Made by a program: the position numbers and the translations under genes. A stretch of 64,000 nucleotides of DNA from an uncultured Porphyromonadaceae bacterium (GTDB lineage: Bacteria > Bacteroidota > Bacteroidia > Bacteroidales > Muribaculaceae), in the NCBI GenBank assembly GCA_902495245.1, contig CABUWI010000005.1, positions 152,232 through 216,231 of the forward strand, given 5' to 3'. The notes under the pieces are model-generated. The model did not search any database. It saw only the letters and a list, made by a program, of their open reading frames with translations, and was not told where the DNA came from. Positions 27,167 to 36,620 of this stretch are shown in pieces. The stretch's first letter is position 1; each line of letters begins with the position of its first letter.

Positions 27167-29206
27167 ATGAAATTTGCAAAAATAGCTTTGCTCATGACCA
27201 TAGCACTGACAGGGTGCTCAAAAGGCCCCGGCACAACAAAAAGTCTCGACCTCTCGAAGGTGAGCACCGAAGTCAAGCCCGGCGATGACTTCTATCTCTA
27301 CGTTAACCAAAGCTGGATGAACGAGCACCCGCTCACGGGCGAGTATGCCCGCTTCGGCAATTTCGACCTGCTGCGCGACACGGCCCAGGAGCGCGTGCGT
27401 CAGCTCGTGGTCGGCGTGGCCGAGTCCAATCCCGAGCCCGGCACGGTGGCCCACAAGGTCGCCACAGTCTATAACCTCGCAATGGACTCCGTGCGCCGCA
27501 ACGCCGAGGGCGCGACCCCCATTCTGGCCGACCTCCGCAAAATCGAGACCACTCCCGCCGATTCGATGGAGAACCTTTTCATGTGGATGCACGCCAACTT
27601 CGCAAGCCCCTTCTTCGGCGCCGGACCCATGGAGAACATGAACAACAGCGACGAATATGCAATGTACGTGAGCGGCGGCGGCATGGGCCTCGGCGACCGC
27701 GACTATTACCTGCTTGACGACGAGCGCAACACCGACGTGCGCAACGCCTACAAGAAGCTCATCGTCGACCAGATGAAAAACGCCGGCTATGCCGACGCCG
27801 ACGCCGAGCGCATCATGCAGAACGTAATGAAAATCGAGACCGCCCTCGCCGAAAAGGCCTGGACTCGCGAGCAGAGCCGCAACATTCCCGCAATGAACAA
27901 TCCCCGTTCAATCGCCGAGCTGCGCGCAATGTATCCCGAAATGAACTGGGACAAGTTCTTCCCCACAACCATGGGCATCGCCACGCCCGACACGGTCATC
28001 GTTACGGAAATCGAGCCCGTCAAGCGCGCCATGGAGACCATGGCCAAGGCGTCCGAGCGCGAACTGAAAGACTATTATCTCTGGAACTACGTGCGCGGCG
28101 CCTCCGGCTATCTGAGCGACGCCTTCACCGACGCTAACTTCGAGTTCAGCAAGGTGGTCAGCGGCGTTACCGAGCAGAAGCCCCGCTGGAAGCGCGCTCT
28201 GGGCGCCACCGAGGGCGCTCTGGGCGAGGCCGTCGGCGAGCTTTATGTCGAGAAGTACTTCCCCGAGTCGTCTAAGAAATATATGCTCAACCTCGTCGAG
28301 AACCTGCGCGAGGCCCTCGGCCAGCACATCGACAATCTGACCTGGATGAGCGACACCACCAAGGCCAACGCCCGCGAGAAACTGGCCGCATTTACCGTGA
28401 AAATCGGCTATCCCGACAAGTGGAAAGACTACTCCACCATGGAAATCGACCCCAAGCTGAGCTATTACGAGAACATGCACAACGTCAGCATGTGGCATCA
28501 GCGCGACACTTACAGCAAGTGGGGCAAGCCGGTCGACAAGACCGAGTGGGGCATGACGCCGCAGACGGTCAACGCCTACTATAACCCCATGGCCAACGAA
28601 ATCGTGTTCCCCGCCGCCATTCTCCAGGCTCCCTTCTTCGACCCCGAGGCCACCGACGCTGAAAACTACGGCGGCATTGGCGTGGTCATCGGCCACGAAA
28701 TGACCCACGGATTCGACGACCAGGGCCGCAATTTCGACAAGAACGGCAACATGACCAACTGGTGGACCGACGAAGACGCCGAGGCGTTCAATCAGCTCGC
28801 ACAGGGTCTCGTGGCACAGTTCGACGCAGTCGAGGTGCTGCCCGGCCTCCACGCCAACGGCACATACACCCTCGGCGAGAACATCGCCGACCAGGGCGGC
28901 CTCCGCGTGGCAATGACCGCCTTCCGCAATTCGCAGCAGAAAAAGGGCGTGGACATCAACGACGAAGGACAGAAAATCGAAGGCTACTCGCCCGAGCAGA
29001 TTTTCTACATGAACTATGCCAACCTCTGGGCGCAGAACATTCGCGACGAAGAAATCCGCTCGCTCACGATGGGCGACGTCCACTCGCTCGGCAACCTGCG
29101 CGTCAACGTCAGCCTGCGCAACCTCGAACCGTTCTTCACCGCATTCGGAATCAAGGAGGGCGACCCCATGTGGCGTCCCGAGGCCGAGCGTGTAATCATC
29201 TGGTAA
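27167..29206 (+). CDS. M13-family (neprilysin/PepO-like) zinc endopeptidase, lipoprotein
   Basis: 679 aa. The lipobox ALTGCSK puts the lipidated Cys at residue 17, so it is anchored in a membrane facing outward or the periplasm. The zinc site is HEMTH at residues 510-514 in VVIGHEMTHGFDDQGR, the third ligand Glu is in GENIADQGG, and the substrate-binding NAYYNPMANEIVFPA precedes it. The C-terminal ending VIIW matches the family. M13 enzymes cleave short peptides. The gene stands 31 nt upstream of slyD on the same strand. Confidence 0.93.
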   Translation: MKFAKIALLMTIALTGCSKGPGTTKSLDLSKVSTEVKPGDDFYLYVNQSWMNEHPLTGEYARFGNFDLLRDTAQERVRQLVVGVAESNPEPGTVAHKVATVYNLAMDSVRRNAEGATPILADLRKIETTPADSMENLFMWMHANFASPFFGAGPMENMNNSDEYAMYVSGGGMGLGDRDYYLLDDERNTDVRNAYKKLIVDQMKNAGYADADAERIMQNVMKIETALAEKAWTREQSRNIPAMNNPRSIAELRAMYPEMNWDKFFPTTMGIATPDTVIVTEIEPVKRAMETMAKASERELKDYYLWNYVRGASGYLSDAFTDANFEFSKVVSGVTEQKPRWKRALGATEGALGEAVGELYVEKYFPESSKKYMLNLVENLREALGQHIDNLTWMSDTTKANAREKLAAFTVKIGYPDKWKDYSTMEIDPKLSYYENMHNVSMWHQRDTYSKWGKPVDKTEWGMTPQTVNAYYNPMANEIVFPAAILQAPFFDPEATDAENYGGIGVVIGHEMTHGFDDQGRNFDKNGNMTNWWTDEDAEAFNQLAQGLVAQFDAVEVLPGLHANGTYTLGENIADQGGLRVAMTAFRNSQQKKGVDINDEGQKIEGYSPEQIFYMNYANLWAQNIRDEEIRSLTMGDVHSLGNLRVNVSLRNLEPFFTAFGIKEGDPMWRPEAERVIIW

Positions 29207-29237
29207 ACGAAAACGCTTTCCCGATTGTTAACCTGAC

Positions 29238-29834
29238 ATGGAAATTATTGAACCGGGCGCTTTCGTCGCCCTCACTTACGATCTTTTTGACATCACGGAC
29301 GGCAACGAAGAGAAGCTGCTCCATCAGGTAACCGCCGATCAGCCCGAAACCATGGTCTACGGCGTTACCCCCAACGTCATCGAACCCCTGCTCGAGGCCA
29401 TCAAGGGCCTGCGCAAGGGCGACCAATTCGAGGCAACCGTCTCGCCGGCCGAGGGTTTCGGCGAGTATAACGACGAGATGGTGCGCACCGAAACGCTGCC
29501 TCGCGAAATCTTTGAAATCGACGGCAAACTCGACGAAAAGCAGATTCACCCGGGCGCCAACATCTTCCTCCAGACCAACGTCGGACAGGAAGTGCCCGCC
29601 GTGGTGCTCGAGGTCGGGCCTGAAACCGTCAGCGTGAAAGTGGATTTCAACCACCCCCTTGCCGGCCGCACGATCAAGCTGCGCGGCAACGTTGTCGAAC
29701 TGCGCCCCGCGACGGCCGAAGAAGTGGCCGTGCACACCCAGATGGGTCAGTGCGGTTGCGGCGGCTGCGGCGGCGGTGATTGCGGCGGTGGCGAATGTGG
29801 CGGCGGCAGCTGCTGCGACGGCTGTGGCAAGTAA
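29238..29834 (+). CDS. SlyD-type FKBP peptidyl-prolyl isomerase with Cys-rich tail
   Basis: 198 aa. The FKBP domain with an inserted IF (chaperone) flap is visible: FVALTYDLFDITDGNEEKLL, VIEPLLEAIKGLRKGDQFEA and VDFNHPLAGRTIKLRGNVVE. The tail after residue 170 is almost only Gly and Cys (eight Cys) with Asp/Glu, like the metal-binding tails of SlyD proteins. SlyD assists protein folding and nickel delivery; no hydrogenase or urease genes are nearby, so the metal role is open. Its last codons overlap the next gene. Confidence 0.9.
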   Translation: MEIIEPGAFVALTYDLFDITDGNEEKLLHQVTADQPETMVYGVTPNVIEPLLEAIKGLRKGDQFEATVSPAEGFGEYNDEMVRTETLPREIFEIDGKLDEKQIHPGANIFLQTNVGQEVPAVVLEVGPETVSVKVDFNHPLAGRTIKLRGNVVELRPATAEEVAVHTQMGQCGCGGCGGGDCGGGECGGGSCCDGCGK

Positions 29835-31035
29835 TCCGCTGCCCTCCGGATTCTGTGAGCGTGTGCTCGCGGATTCCGCGATTCCGAATCCTCAGGGACT
29901 GCTTGACGCCTTGGCGTCGGGCAGTCCTTCTGTCGCTGTCAGGCGCAATCTCACCAAGGGTTTCACCGGCCTGCTTGAGGGCGGCGACGCTCCGGCATGG
30001 AATGCCGCCGGCGAGTATCTGACCGTGCGCCCCAACTTCACCCTCGACCCGCGCTTCCACCAGGGGCTCTACTATGTCCAGGACCCGTCGTCCATGGCCA
30101 TAGGCGCGCTAATCGCCTCCCTCGGCCTTGACCGCCCGGTCAACTATCTCGACGCCTGCGCCGCCCCCGGCGGAAAGACGACCGCCGCAATCGACGCCCT
30201 GCCTCCCGGCAGCTTCGTAGTCGCCAACGAGGCAGAGCCGGCGCGTGCCCGCGTGCTCTGCGAAAACCTGATGAAGTGGGGCTATCCCCGCGTGGCCGTT
30301 ACCCTCGGCCCAGCTCAGAAGCTCGCGCGCCTGCCCCGCGGACTGTTCGACATCATCGCCGCCGACGTCCCTTGTTCGGGCGAGGGCATGATGCGCAAGG
30401 ACTCCGCCGCCGTGGCCCAGTGGTCGCCCGGTCTGGTCGAGAGCTGCGCCCGCCTCCAGTTCGAGATTGTCGAGTCGCTGTGGCCGCTTCTGCGCCCCGG
30501 CGGCTGGCTCATCTACTCCACCTGCACCTTCGCCAGGGCTGAAAACGAGGATAACGTGGCGCGCATCTGCGCCGAGCTGGGCGCCGAACAGCTGCCGCTG
30601 CCCGAATGGCCCGGAGTTGTCGGCGGACACTTCTATCCCCACCTCGTGCGCGGCGAGGGCCTGTACATGGCGCTTCTGCGCAAGCCCGGCCAGTCGCCCG
30701 CGCCCCCGGCAATTACCGAAAAGGCCCTCTCGAAAGCCAACGTCATATGCTGGTCCACGGGCCCCATGAGCGAACCCAAAGGCAAGACCGAAATCCCGAC
30801 CCATGCCGCCGCCCTCCGCGCCGACTTCGACCCCGCGGCCTACCCGTCGGTCGACGTCGACCTCCCTACGGCCCGGCGCTTCCTCCATCGCGACGCCCTC
30901 GAGCTTCCCGACGGCACCCCGCGCGGCATCGTCCTCATCACCTACGACGGGCGTCCCCTCGGCTGGGTCAACAACCTCGGTTCCCGCGCCAACAACCTCC
31001 TGCCCAAAGACCTCCGCATCCTCCAATCCATATAA
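29824..31035 (+). CDS. RsmF/RsmB-like rRNA (cytosine-5) methyltransferase
   Basis: 403 aa from a GTG at 29824 that overlaps the end of slyD by 11 nt; no ATG is well placed. NOL1/NOP2/Sun-family enzyme that methylates C5 of cytosine in RNA with S-adenosylmethionine. SAM motif I is YLDACAAPGGKTTAAID, motif IV with the Pro-Cys is IAADVPCSGEGMMRKD, and motif VI with the catalytic Cys is IYSTCTFARAENEDNV. A C-terminal PUA-like RNA-binding part (LPDGTPRGIVLITYDGRPLG) gives the RsmF arrangement. The exact rRNA site is not deducible. Confidence 0.88.
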   Translation: MASNPLPSGFCERVLADSAIPNPQGLLDALASGSPSVAVRRNLTKGFTGLLEGGDAPAWNAAGEYLTVRPNFTLDPRFHQGLYYVQDPSSMAIGALIASLGLDRPVNYLDACAAPGGKTTAAIDALPPGSFVVANEAEPARARVLCENLMKWGYPRVAVTLGPAQKLARLPRGLFDIIAADVPCSGEGMMRKDSAAVAQWSPGLVESCARLQFEIVESLWPLLRPGGWLIYSTCTFARAENEDNVARICAELGAEQLPLPEWPGVVGGHFYPHLVRGEGLYMALLRKPGQSPAPPAITEKALSKANVICWSTGPMSEPKGKTEIPTHAAALRADFDPAAYPSVDVDLPTARRFLHRDALELPDGTPRGIVLITYDGRPLGWVNNLGSRANNLLPKDLRILQSI

Positions 31036-31038
31036 AAT

Positions 31039-31074
31039 AAGGTCCTTAAAGACTTTAACGACTTTAAGGACCTT
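31039..31074. terminator. Perfect 13-bp inverted repeat between convergent genes
   Basis: AAGGTCCTTAAAG and CTTTAAGGACCTT pair perfectly around a 10-nt loop, 4 nt after the RsmF-like stop and 17 nt before the end of the sulfatase gene. It has no T run, so it is only a possible bidirectional terminator. The sequence is also a 9-nt tandem repeat (GACTTTAAG type). Confidence 0.5.
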
Positions 31075-31090
31075 AAGGACTTTACCGACC

Positions 31091-33688
31091 TCAATAAATC
31101 ACGCGTTTGCCGGCTGAGTTGATGTATATGCCGTGGCGCGGTTTGGCCACGCGGCGTCCCAGCAGGTCGTAGAGCTGACCGCGCTCGTCGCGCTCGGGCG
31201 CTGCAACGGCCGTGAGGCCACTCAGGTCGTTCACAATCTCGGTGATGTCCACGAATCTGAAGTGGCCGCCCGAATTGGTGCGGTTAATGGCGTCGGCCGG
31301 GCTGGCCACTTTATACCCGTCGGCTTCGGTCGAGATGAAGGCCTGCACGCTGCCCGAGGTTATCAGCCAGTAGTTGGCTGACGGCGCTTCCGATATTTCC
31401 CAGCCGGCGGCCGGCTCGTCGGCGCTGACGGTCAGTTCGCCGGTCTCGTCTGCCGCTTCGGCGTTCAGATAGCCGTTCCCCGCGAGGTTCACGAAATTGA
31501 ACGTGCGGTCGGGGCGGCTTTCAATGCGCCATGCCAGTTCCGGCATGAACCACGACGAGGTCAGGCTGCGCGCAATGCCGTCGCCTCCGTCGGCAAGATA
31601 GTGGCGTGCGCGCTTGTTGGCGCAGATGGTATACCATTTAGGCGCGTCGGCGGTCGACGGCATCGGGTCGGCTGCCGTCGTCGGCAGCGCTATCTCGGCC
31701 ACGGGGGCGCCGCTCACCGGAGTGCACTGAAACTGGCAGCCGGCGTCGTCATGGCGCCCGCCGCCCCAGTTGAGAATGCGGTAGCCGCGGCCCGAGCCGC
31801 TCTGGTTCAGCTGCGAGTCTTTGGCGTCGGTGTAGAAGACCACGCAGCCTGCGGTGTTGGCATAGTCCACTCGCCAGCCGTAGTCCGGCTCGTCGTCGCT
31901 CAGAAGCAGAAACTGGGTGTTCGAGCCCGACGTCGGGTCGATATATTTGCCGTTGCCGCGGTTAACGATGTTACACGTGCCGTCGCTGCGCCCCGTGAAT
32001 TTCCATTGCGAGCGAGCGAATATCGACTCGTCCGGGCCGACGCCTTTGAGCAGGCCGCCCGATGTTACGGTGATGCACAGGTTGTCGCGCAGCGGGGTGG
32101 AGATGGTGTACCAGAACTCTTCGTCAGCGCTCGAAAAGTCCGGCGCGGTAAAAGGGACCGAACTCGCCTCCTCGTGAATCTGCTTCATCATCTTCAGGGC
32201 TTCCGGATTCTCCGTGGCCACGTTGGTGGTCTCGAACGGGTCGGATTCCATGTCATAGAGCTGGTCATACGGCTTGTTGCCCGTCTCCACTTCCGGCCCC
32301 CACGTAATCATCTGCGAGTTGTTGCTGGCAGGGATATATTTCCATTTGGCGGTGCGCACGGTCAACGGGCCGTTGCTCGGCTGCTCGCTCACCCAGGGGC
32401 GGTGTTCGGTCGACTCGCCCAAAAGCTGGGCCATGCGGTCGCCGCTGTCGGGAGCGGCGCCTTCGGGCAGCGAGGCTTCGAGCAGGCTGCCGAGCGAGGC
32501 GAAGAAGTCGATGTGGCTCATCAGAGTGTTGTTGGTCGACGTCGAGGCCGCCACGCGCGCGGGCCAGCTCACGATGCACGGCACGATGGTGCCGCCCTCA
32601 TAGCCTGAATATTTCATGCCGCGGTGGCCGCCCGTGGGGCTGTGGCCGTTCAGCAGCTCGATGGCGCGGTCGGCATAGCCGTCGTCAAGAATCGGGCCGT
32701 TGTCGCTGGTCAGGATAATCAGGGTGTTGTCGGCCAGGCCGGCTTCTTCAAGCGCCGCCGTTACCTGCCCCACGGTCCAGTCGAACTGGGCTATGGCGTC
32801 GCCGCGAAGACCCATCGCGTTCTTGCCGCGGAAGCGTTCGTGAGGCCAGCGCGGCACGTGAACGTCGTTCGTGCACAGATACAGGAAGAAGGGTTCGTCC
32901 TTGTGCTCGCGTATAAACCTGATTGAGTGGGCGGCTATGGAGTCGGCAATGTTCTCGTCTTTCCACAGGGCCTCGCCGCCACCCTTCATGTAGCCGATGC
33001 GCGAAATGCCGTCGACGATTGACTGGTTGTGGCCGTGGCTCGGCTGCAGCTTCAGCAGTTCGGGGTTGTCTTTGCCCGTCGGCTCGCCGGCAAAGTTCGA
33101 GGTGTAGCTCACCTGAATCGGGGCCGACGGGTCGTAGTTGGCAATCGTGTCCTGCTCGAGATAGACGCACGGAACGCGGTCGGCCGTGGCTGCCTGAATG
33201 TAGTGGTAGTCAAACCCCAGGTCGCGCGGCGTGATGTCGAGGGTGCCGTTCCAGTCCTGGCCGCCCGTAACGGAGCCGAGCCCGAGGTGCCACTTGCCGA
33301 TGGCGCCCGTGGCATAGCCGGCGTCATGAAACATGTCGGCCATGGTGTATTGTTCGGGGCGTATGATGGAGCGGGCGTTGCCGGCGGCCACTCCCGTGTC
33401 GTTGCGCCGCCAGGCATATTCGCCCGTCAGCAGCGAATAGCGCGACGGCGTCGACGTGGCCGCCACCGCATGGCAGTTGGTAAACTGAATGCCCGAGCGT
33501 GCAAGGGCGTCGACATTGGGCGTTTCCACGTTTTTGGCGCCGTAACATTGCAGGTCGCCATACCCGAGGTCGTCGGCAACGAGCAGAATCACGTTGGGAG
33601 GCCTGACTTCCTGAGCTTGCAGCGCAATGGTTGCCGCGAGGGCCGAGAACGCAATGGCTATCGGCCGGTATGTTTTTTCGGTAATCAT
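31091..33688 (-). CDS. Secreted S1-family sulfatase with ricin-like C-terminal modules
   Basis: 865 aa. Signal peptide about 1-26, then the sulfatase domain with the metal-binding NVILLVADDLGYGDLQCYG. The formylglycine motif is Ser79-Thr-Pro-Ser-Arg, the serine type that needs the radical-SAM maturase anSME. LYLCTNDVHVPRWPH and ILTSDNGP contribute further active-site residues. From about residue 510 on there are two ricin-like trefoil stretches, and the tail LYDLLGRRVAKPRHGIYINS ends the protein. It probably removes sulfate from host or dietary glycans; the substrate is unknown. It follows the two-repeat secreted protein by 14 nt. Confidence 0.9.
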   Translation of the reverse strand: MITEKTYRPIAIAFSALAATIALQAQEVRPPNVILLVADDLGYGDLQCYGAKNVETPNVDALARSGIQFTNCHAVAATSTPSRYSLLTGEYAWRRNDTGVAAGNARSIIRPEQYTMADMFHDAGYATGAIGKWHLGLGSVTGGQDWNGTLDITPRDLGFDYHYIQAATADRVPCVYLEQDTIANYDPSAPIQVSYTSNFAGEPTGKDNPELLKLQPSHGHNQSIVDGISRIGYMKGGGEALWKDENIADSIAAHSIRFIREHKDEPFFLYLCTNDVHVPRWPHERFRGKNAMGLRGDAIAQFDWTVGQVTAALEEAGLADNTLIILTSDNGPILDDGYADRAIELLNGHSPTGGHRGMKYSGYEGGTIVPCIVSWPARVAASTSTNNTLMSHIDFFASLGSLLEASLPEGAAPDSGDRMAQLLGESTEHRPWVSEQPSNGPLTVRTAKWKYIPASNNSQMITWGPEVETGNKPYDQLYDMESDPFETTNVATENPEALKMMKQIHEEASSVPFTAPDFSSADEEFWYTISTPLRDNLCITVTSGGLLKGVGPDESIFARSQWKFTGRSDGTCNIVNRGNGKYIDPTSGSNTQFLLLSDDEPDYGWRVDYANTAGCVVFYTDAKDSQLNQSGSGRGYRILNWGGGRHDDAGCQFQCTPVSGAPVAEIALPTTAADPMPSTADAPKWYTICANKRARHYLADGGDGIARSLTSSWFMPELAWRIESRPDRTFNFVNLAGNGYLNAEAADETGELTVSADEPAAGWEISEAPSANYWLITSGSVQAFISTEADGYKVASPADAINRTNSGGHFRFVDITEIVNDLSGLTAVAAPERDERGQLYDLLGRRVAKPRHGIYINSAGKRVIY

Positions 33689-33702
33689 CTTGTTTCGTTT
33701 TT

Positions 33703-35757
33703 TTAGTGGCGGATTACTTTTTTGCCGTTGACAATGTATATGCCTTTCTTGGCGGCGGTGAGACGGCGGCCCGACAGGTCGTAGATTTCATCGCCGGCCG
33801 CGCCCTTAGCGGCGATTTCCGCAATGCCGGTGGTCATAATCTTGAACGTTACGGCTTTGGTCTCGCTCCGGCTTTCACCCTTGGCGGCATAATATTCCAG
33901 AACGCCCGATTTGTCTATGGTCAGCGTGTAGGGGTTGCTCGGCGCGGCGGTGAACTCGCCTGCCGTCTCTTCGGTCGGGGTGAAGCGATACATGATGTCG
34001 GCATTGATGACGGCCGTCAGCGTAACCTCAACCTCCGTGCCTTTGATGGTTACGGTGTTGTTCTCGTCGGGAGTGGCGCCGCTGAGCTCGGGGGCGGCGG
34101 GTGCCGTTGGCTGCTCTTCTTCCGTGCCGGCGGGAACGAGCACCACGCTCTGGCAGTCGTCGGCAACGAACCACAGGTTGATGAGGAACTTACGTCCGGC
34201 GCCCGCAATGTTCAGGTAGTAGGGCGGCATGTTCTGCGCCGTGGCGTTGGCCGGTGCGTTTTCGGCCGTGTTGTCAACAATCAGGTCGGGGTCGGTAAAT
34301 GAGTTGCGATATTTCAGCGGCTTGATGCGGCAGCGCACGTTGCCCGCTTCCATTCCCGTCAGTTCCGTGTTGGCATATGCGGCCACTTCTTCGGCTGTAA
34401 GCGATCCCAACGGCACGATGGCGAAGCCGTAGGCGCTTTCAGGCAGCTCGTCGGCATATTCCTCAACCTCAAAGCGCGAGTCCTGATAAACGACATTGCC
34501 CTGCTTGTAGAGGGCGGCAACGGGGTTGACGTATTGGCCTGCCTCGTTGGCAATCGCATAGACTGCGGGGTTGGCGGTCGAGGCCGTGAATTTCCATATC
34601 TGCGACGGGTCATCTTCGGCCGGAGCAGCTACGCCCAAAAATGCTTTGCCGTCGATTTCGCGCAGACCGAAGCATGAGCTCGGACGGCTGTCGCCTGCGG
34701 TAGGCGTGCCGGCCAGACCTGATACGATGCGATAGCTCTTGCCCGCCTCGACAACGATTAAGAATGTAAAGCTTACCGACTTCACCTCGCTGCGGGTGCT
34801 ACCCTTTTCGGCGCAATATTCAAGCGTGCAGTCTTCGGTGATTTTCAGCGTGTACGGATTGGTCGGCGCTTCCGTGAACTCCTCATCGCCGGCATACTTA
34901 TAGAGAATTTTGGCTCCCTCGGCGGCCGTCAGGGTGATGCTCTCTTCTTTCGAGCCGCTGACCACGTTGCCCTCGGCGTCAGGCGTTACGCCGCTGATTG
35001 ACGGCGAGCCGACAAACTCCGGAATGTCAGGCGTATGTTCCGTCGGAACCAGCACTACGCTCTGGCACGCGTCGGCAACAAACCAGAGGTTGATCAGGAA
35101 CTGACGTCCCGCGCCCGCAATGTTCATGTAATATGGCGGCTTGTTCTGCGCCGAGGCGTTGGCCGGCGCGTTCTCGGGAGTGTTCTCCACAATCTGCTCG
35201 GAGTCGGCCGCGTTGTTGCGATATTTCAGCGGCTTGATGCGGCAGCGCAGGTCGCCCGCCTCCATGCCCGAGATGTCCGTGTTGGCATATGCCGCAACCT
35301 CTTCTTCGGTCAGCGGCTCCAGAGGCACGATGGCGAAACCGTAGGCCGCAGCCGGCAGTTCGTTGGTGTAGCTCACCAGCTCAAAACGTGCGTCCTGATA
35401 GACCGTCCCCGCCTTGGCCGGCGGATAGAGGCCGGCGACGGGGTTGACATACTGGCCCGCCCCGTTCACGATGGCATAGACCTCAGGATTGTCGGCGGTC
35501 GACGTGAATGTCCAGATTTGCGACGGCTTCTCGGCGGCTACGGCATCGACGCCGAGAAAATCCGTGCCGTCGATTTCGCGAACTCCGAAACACGAACTGG
35601 GACGTTGGTCATTGGCCGTGGGTGCCCCGGGAAGTCCGGCGACGATGCGGTAAGTTTTGCCCGTAACTACGGCCGGTGTCTCGCCGGCTGCGTGTACGCT
35701 CATTGCTACCGTCATGCTCATGGCGGCGGCGATGGATAGGGTGATGATTTTGTTCAT
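33703..35757 (-). CDS. Secreted two-repeat protein with ricin-like and CHB_HEX-like modules
   Basis: 684 aa. Signal peptide about 1-23. Two tandem copies of a unit of about 310 residues start with GKTYRIVAGLPGAPTANDQR (about residue 33) and GKSYRIVSGLAGTPTAGDSR (about residue 341). Each has a ricin-like first part and a short Ig-like module of the chitobiase C-terminal type (EEFTEAPTNPYTLKITEDCT). The tail IYDLSGRRLTAAKKGIYIVN closes it. No catalytic motif is seen; a glycan-binding role is inferred. It is upstream of, and probably co-transcribed with, the sulfatase gene. Confidence 0.7.
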   Translation of the reverse strand: MNKIITLSIAAAMSMTVAMSVHAAGETPAVVTGKTYRIVAGLPGAPTANDQRPSSCFGVREIDGTDFLGVDAVAAEKPSQIWTFTSTADNPEVYAIVNGAGQYVNPVAGLYPPAKAGTVYQDARFELVSYTNELPAAAYGFAIVPLEPLTEEEVAAYANTDISGMEAGDLRCRIKPLKYRNNAADSEQIVENTPENAPANASAQNKPPYYMNIAGAGRQFLINLWFVADACQSVVLVPTEHTPDIPEFVGSPSISGVTPDAEGNVVSGSKEESITLTAAEGAKILYKYAGDEEFTEAPTNPYTLKITEDCTLEYCAEKGSTRSEVKSVSFTFLIVVEAGKSYRIVSGLAGTPTAGDSRPSSCFGLREIDGKAFLGVAAPAEDDPSQIWKFTASTANPAVYAIANEAGQYVNPVAALYKQGNVVYQDSRFEVEEYADELPESAYGFAIVPLGSLTAEEVAAYANTELTGMEAGNVRCRIKPLKYRNSFTDPDLIVDNTAENAPANATAQNMPPYYLNIAGAGRKFLINLWFVADDCQSVVLVPAGTEEEQPTAPAAPELSGATPDENNTVTIKGTEVEVTLTAVINADIMYRFTPTEETAGEFTAAPSNPYTLTIDKSGVLEYYAAKGESRSETKAVTFKIMTTGIAEIAAKGAAGDEIYDLSGRRLTAAKKGIYIVNGKKVIRH

Positions 35758-35796
35758 GAAAATTGAGATTTAAGGTATAGATAATTAAAACGCGCC

Positions 35797-35829
35797 CAAA
35801 TTTACGCACAAAAACCTCACCTCTCCAAA
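35797..35829 (-). promoter_or_regulatory. Promoter of the two-repeat protein/sulfatase operon
   Basis: Minus strand: TTTG at 35826-35829, a 21-nt spacer and TAAATTTG at 35797-35804, about 40 nt upstream of the ATG at 35757. Confidence 0.7.
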
Positions 35830-35878
35830 CAATTCACAATAATTAACTACAATTAACTACGCAGTCCCCCTTAACGAC

Positions 35879-35908
35879 TTGCTTTCTCCCGAAAAATGTT
35901 TACCTTTG
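35879..35908 (+). promoter_or_regulatory. Promoter of the DUF3791/DUF3990 cassette
   Basis: TTG at 35879-35881, a 19-nt spacer and TACCTTTG at 35901-35908. An in-frame ATG at 35896 lies inside this promoter, so the ATG at 35929 is taken as the start of the first gene. Confidence 0.75.
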
Positions 35909-35928
35909 CAAGGTCAAGAAAAGCCGGA

Positions 35929-36150
35929 ATGAACTATAATATTCGCGACATATTCGAATACATCATCGCATTGGTGAACGAGTTCGCCAACACGTTCAGC
36001 CTGTCTGACAAGCAGGCCTACAACTATATCCGCCGGCACGGCGGCATAATGTTCATTGAGAAAAATTACGGCATTATCCACACGCTCGACTTCAAAGAAG
36101 CCGTCGAAAGCGTGGCATCATATTGCCGCAGATTCGGAGGCCGTCTATGA
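35929..36150 (+). CDS. DUF3791-family small protein (candidate antitoxin)
   Basis: 73 aa. The sequence ALVNEFANTFSLSDKQAYNY followed by IRRHGGIMFIEKNYGIIHTL matches the small helical DUF3791 family found beside DUF3990 genes. It overlaps the next gene in an ATGA stop-start arrangement, so translation is probably coupled. No signal peptide or membrane segment. An antitoxin or chaperone role for its neighbour is inference from context. Confidence 0.65.
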   Translation: MNYNIRDIFEYIIALVNEFANTFSLSDKQAYNYIRRHGGIMFIEKNYGIIHTLDFKEAVESVASYCRRFGGRL

Positions 36151-36620
36151 TTCTTTATCACGGCTCAAATATGTCTGTCGACCGGATAGACCTGACCAAG
36201 TCTAAACCTAACAAGGATTTTGGGCGCGGATTCTATTTGTCGGAAAACGAAGCACAAGCCGTAGAGATGGCCACTTTCAAATCTATGCAATTAGGAGGAG
36301 AACCTGTTGTTTCTGAATTTGAGTTCGATGAGACAATAATGCGTGATACCTCGTTGCGGGTCAAAATTTTTGAAGATTATTCGGAGGAATGGGCTGACTT
36401 TGTATTTGCCAACCGCGAAGGTGGCATAACGGATACTGAGAAATTTGACATTGTTTACGGTCCGATTGCCAATGATAAGGTCGGCTTGCAGATACGTAAA
36501 CTTAAAGACGGGAGCATAGACAAAGCCGAGTTCTTGAATCGCCTGAAATACATGAAAGGCATAACTTTCCAATACTATTTTGGCTCGGAAGAGGCCATAA
36601 AGCATCTGATAAAGCTATGA
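36147..36620 (+). CDS. DUF3990-family protein, ADP-ribosyltransferase-like (candidate toxin)
   Basis: 157 aa from the ATG at 36147. It begins ILYHGSNMSVDRIDLTKSKP and continues KDFGRGFYLSENEAQAVEMA, the H-G and G-x-GFYL pattern typical of the ART fold, where these residues bind NAD. The middle carries DFVFANREGG. DUF3990 is grouped with ADP-ribosyltransferase-like families; activity and target are unknown. The start overlaps DUF3791 by 4 nt and the end overlaps the third gene by 4 nt. Confidence 0.7.
   Translation: MILYHGSNMSVDRIDLTKSKPNKDFGRGFYLSENEAQAVEMATFKSMQLGGEPVVSEFEFDETIMRDTSLRVKIFEDYSEEWADFVFANREGGITDTEKFDIVYGPIANDKVGLQIRKLKDGSIDKAEFLNRLKYMKGITFQYYFGSEEAIKHLIKL

Noticed and set aside
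29750..29834. Cys/Gly-rich end of the SlyD gene as a sign of a frameshift into low-complexity sequence
   Set aside because: Metal-binding Cys/His tails are normal for SlyD-type isomerases, and the frame ends cleanly at the next gene's start.
31091..35757. A complete polysaccharide-utilisation locus
   Set aside because: No SusC/SusD-like genes, glycoside hydrolases or regulators next to the sulfatase.
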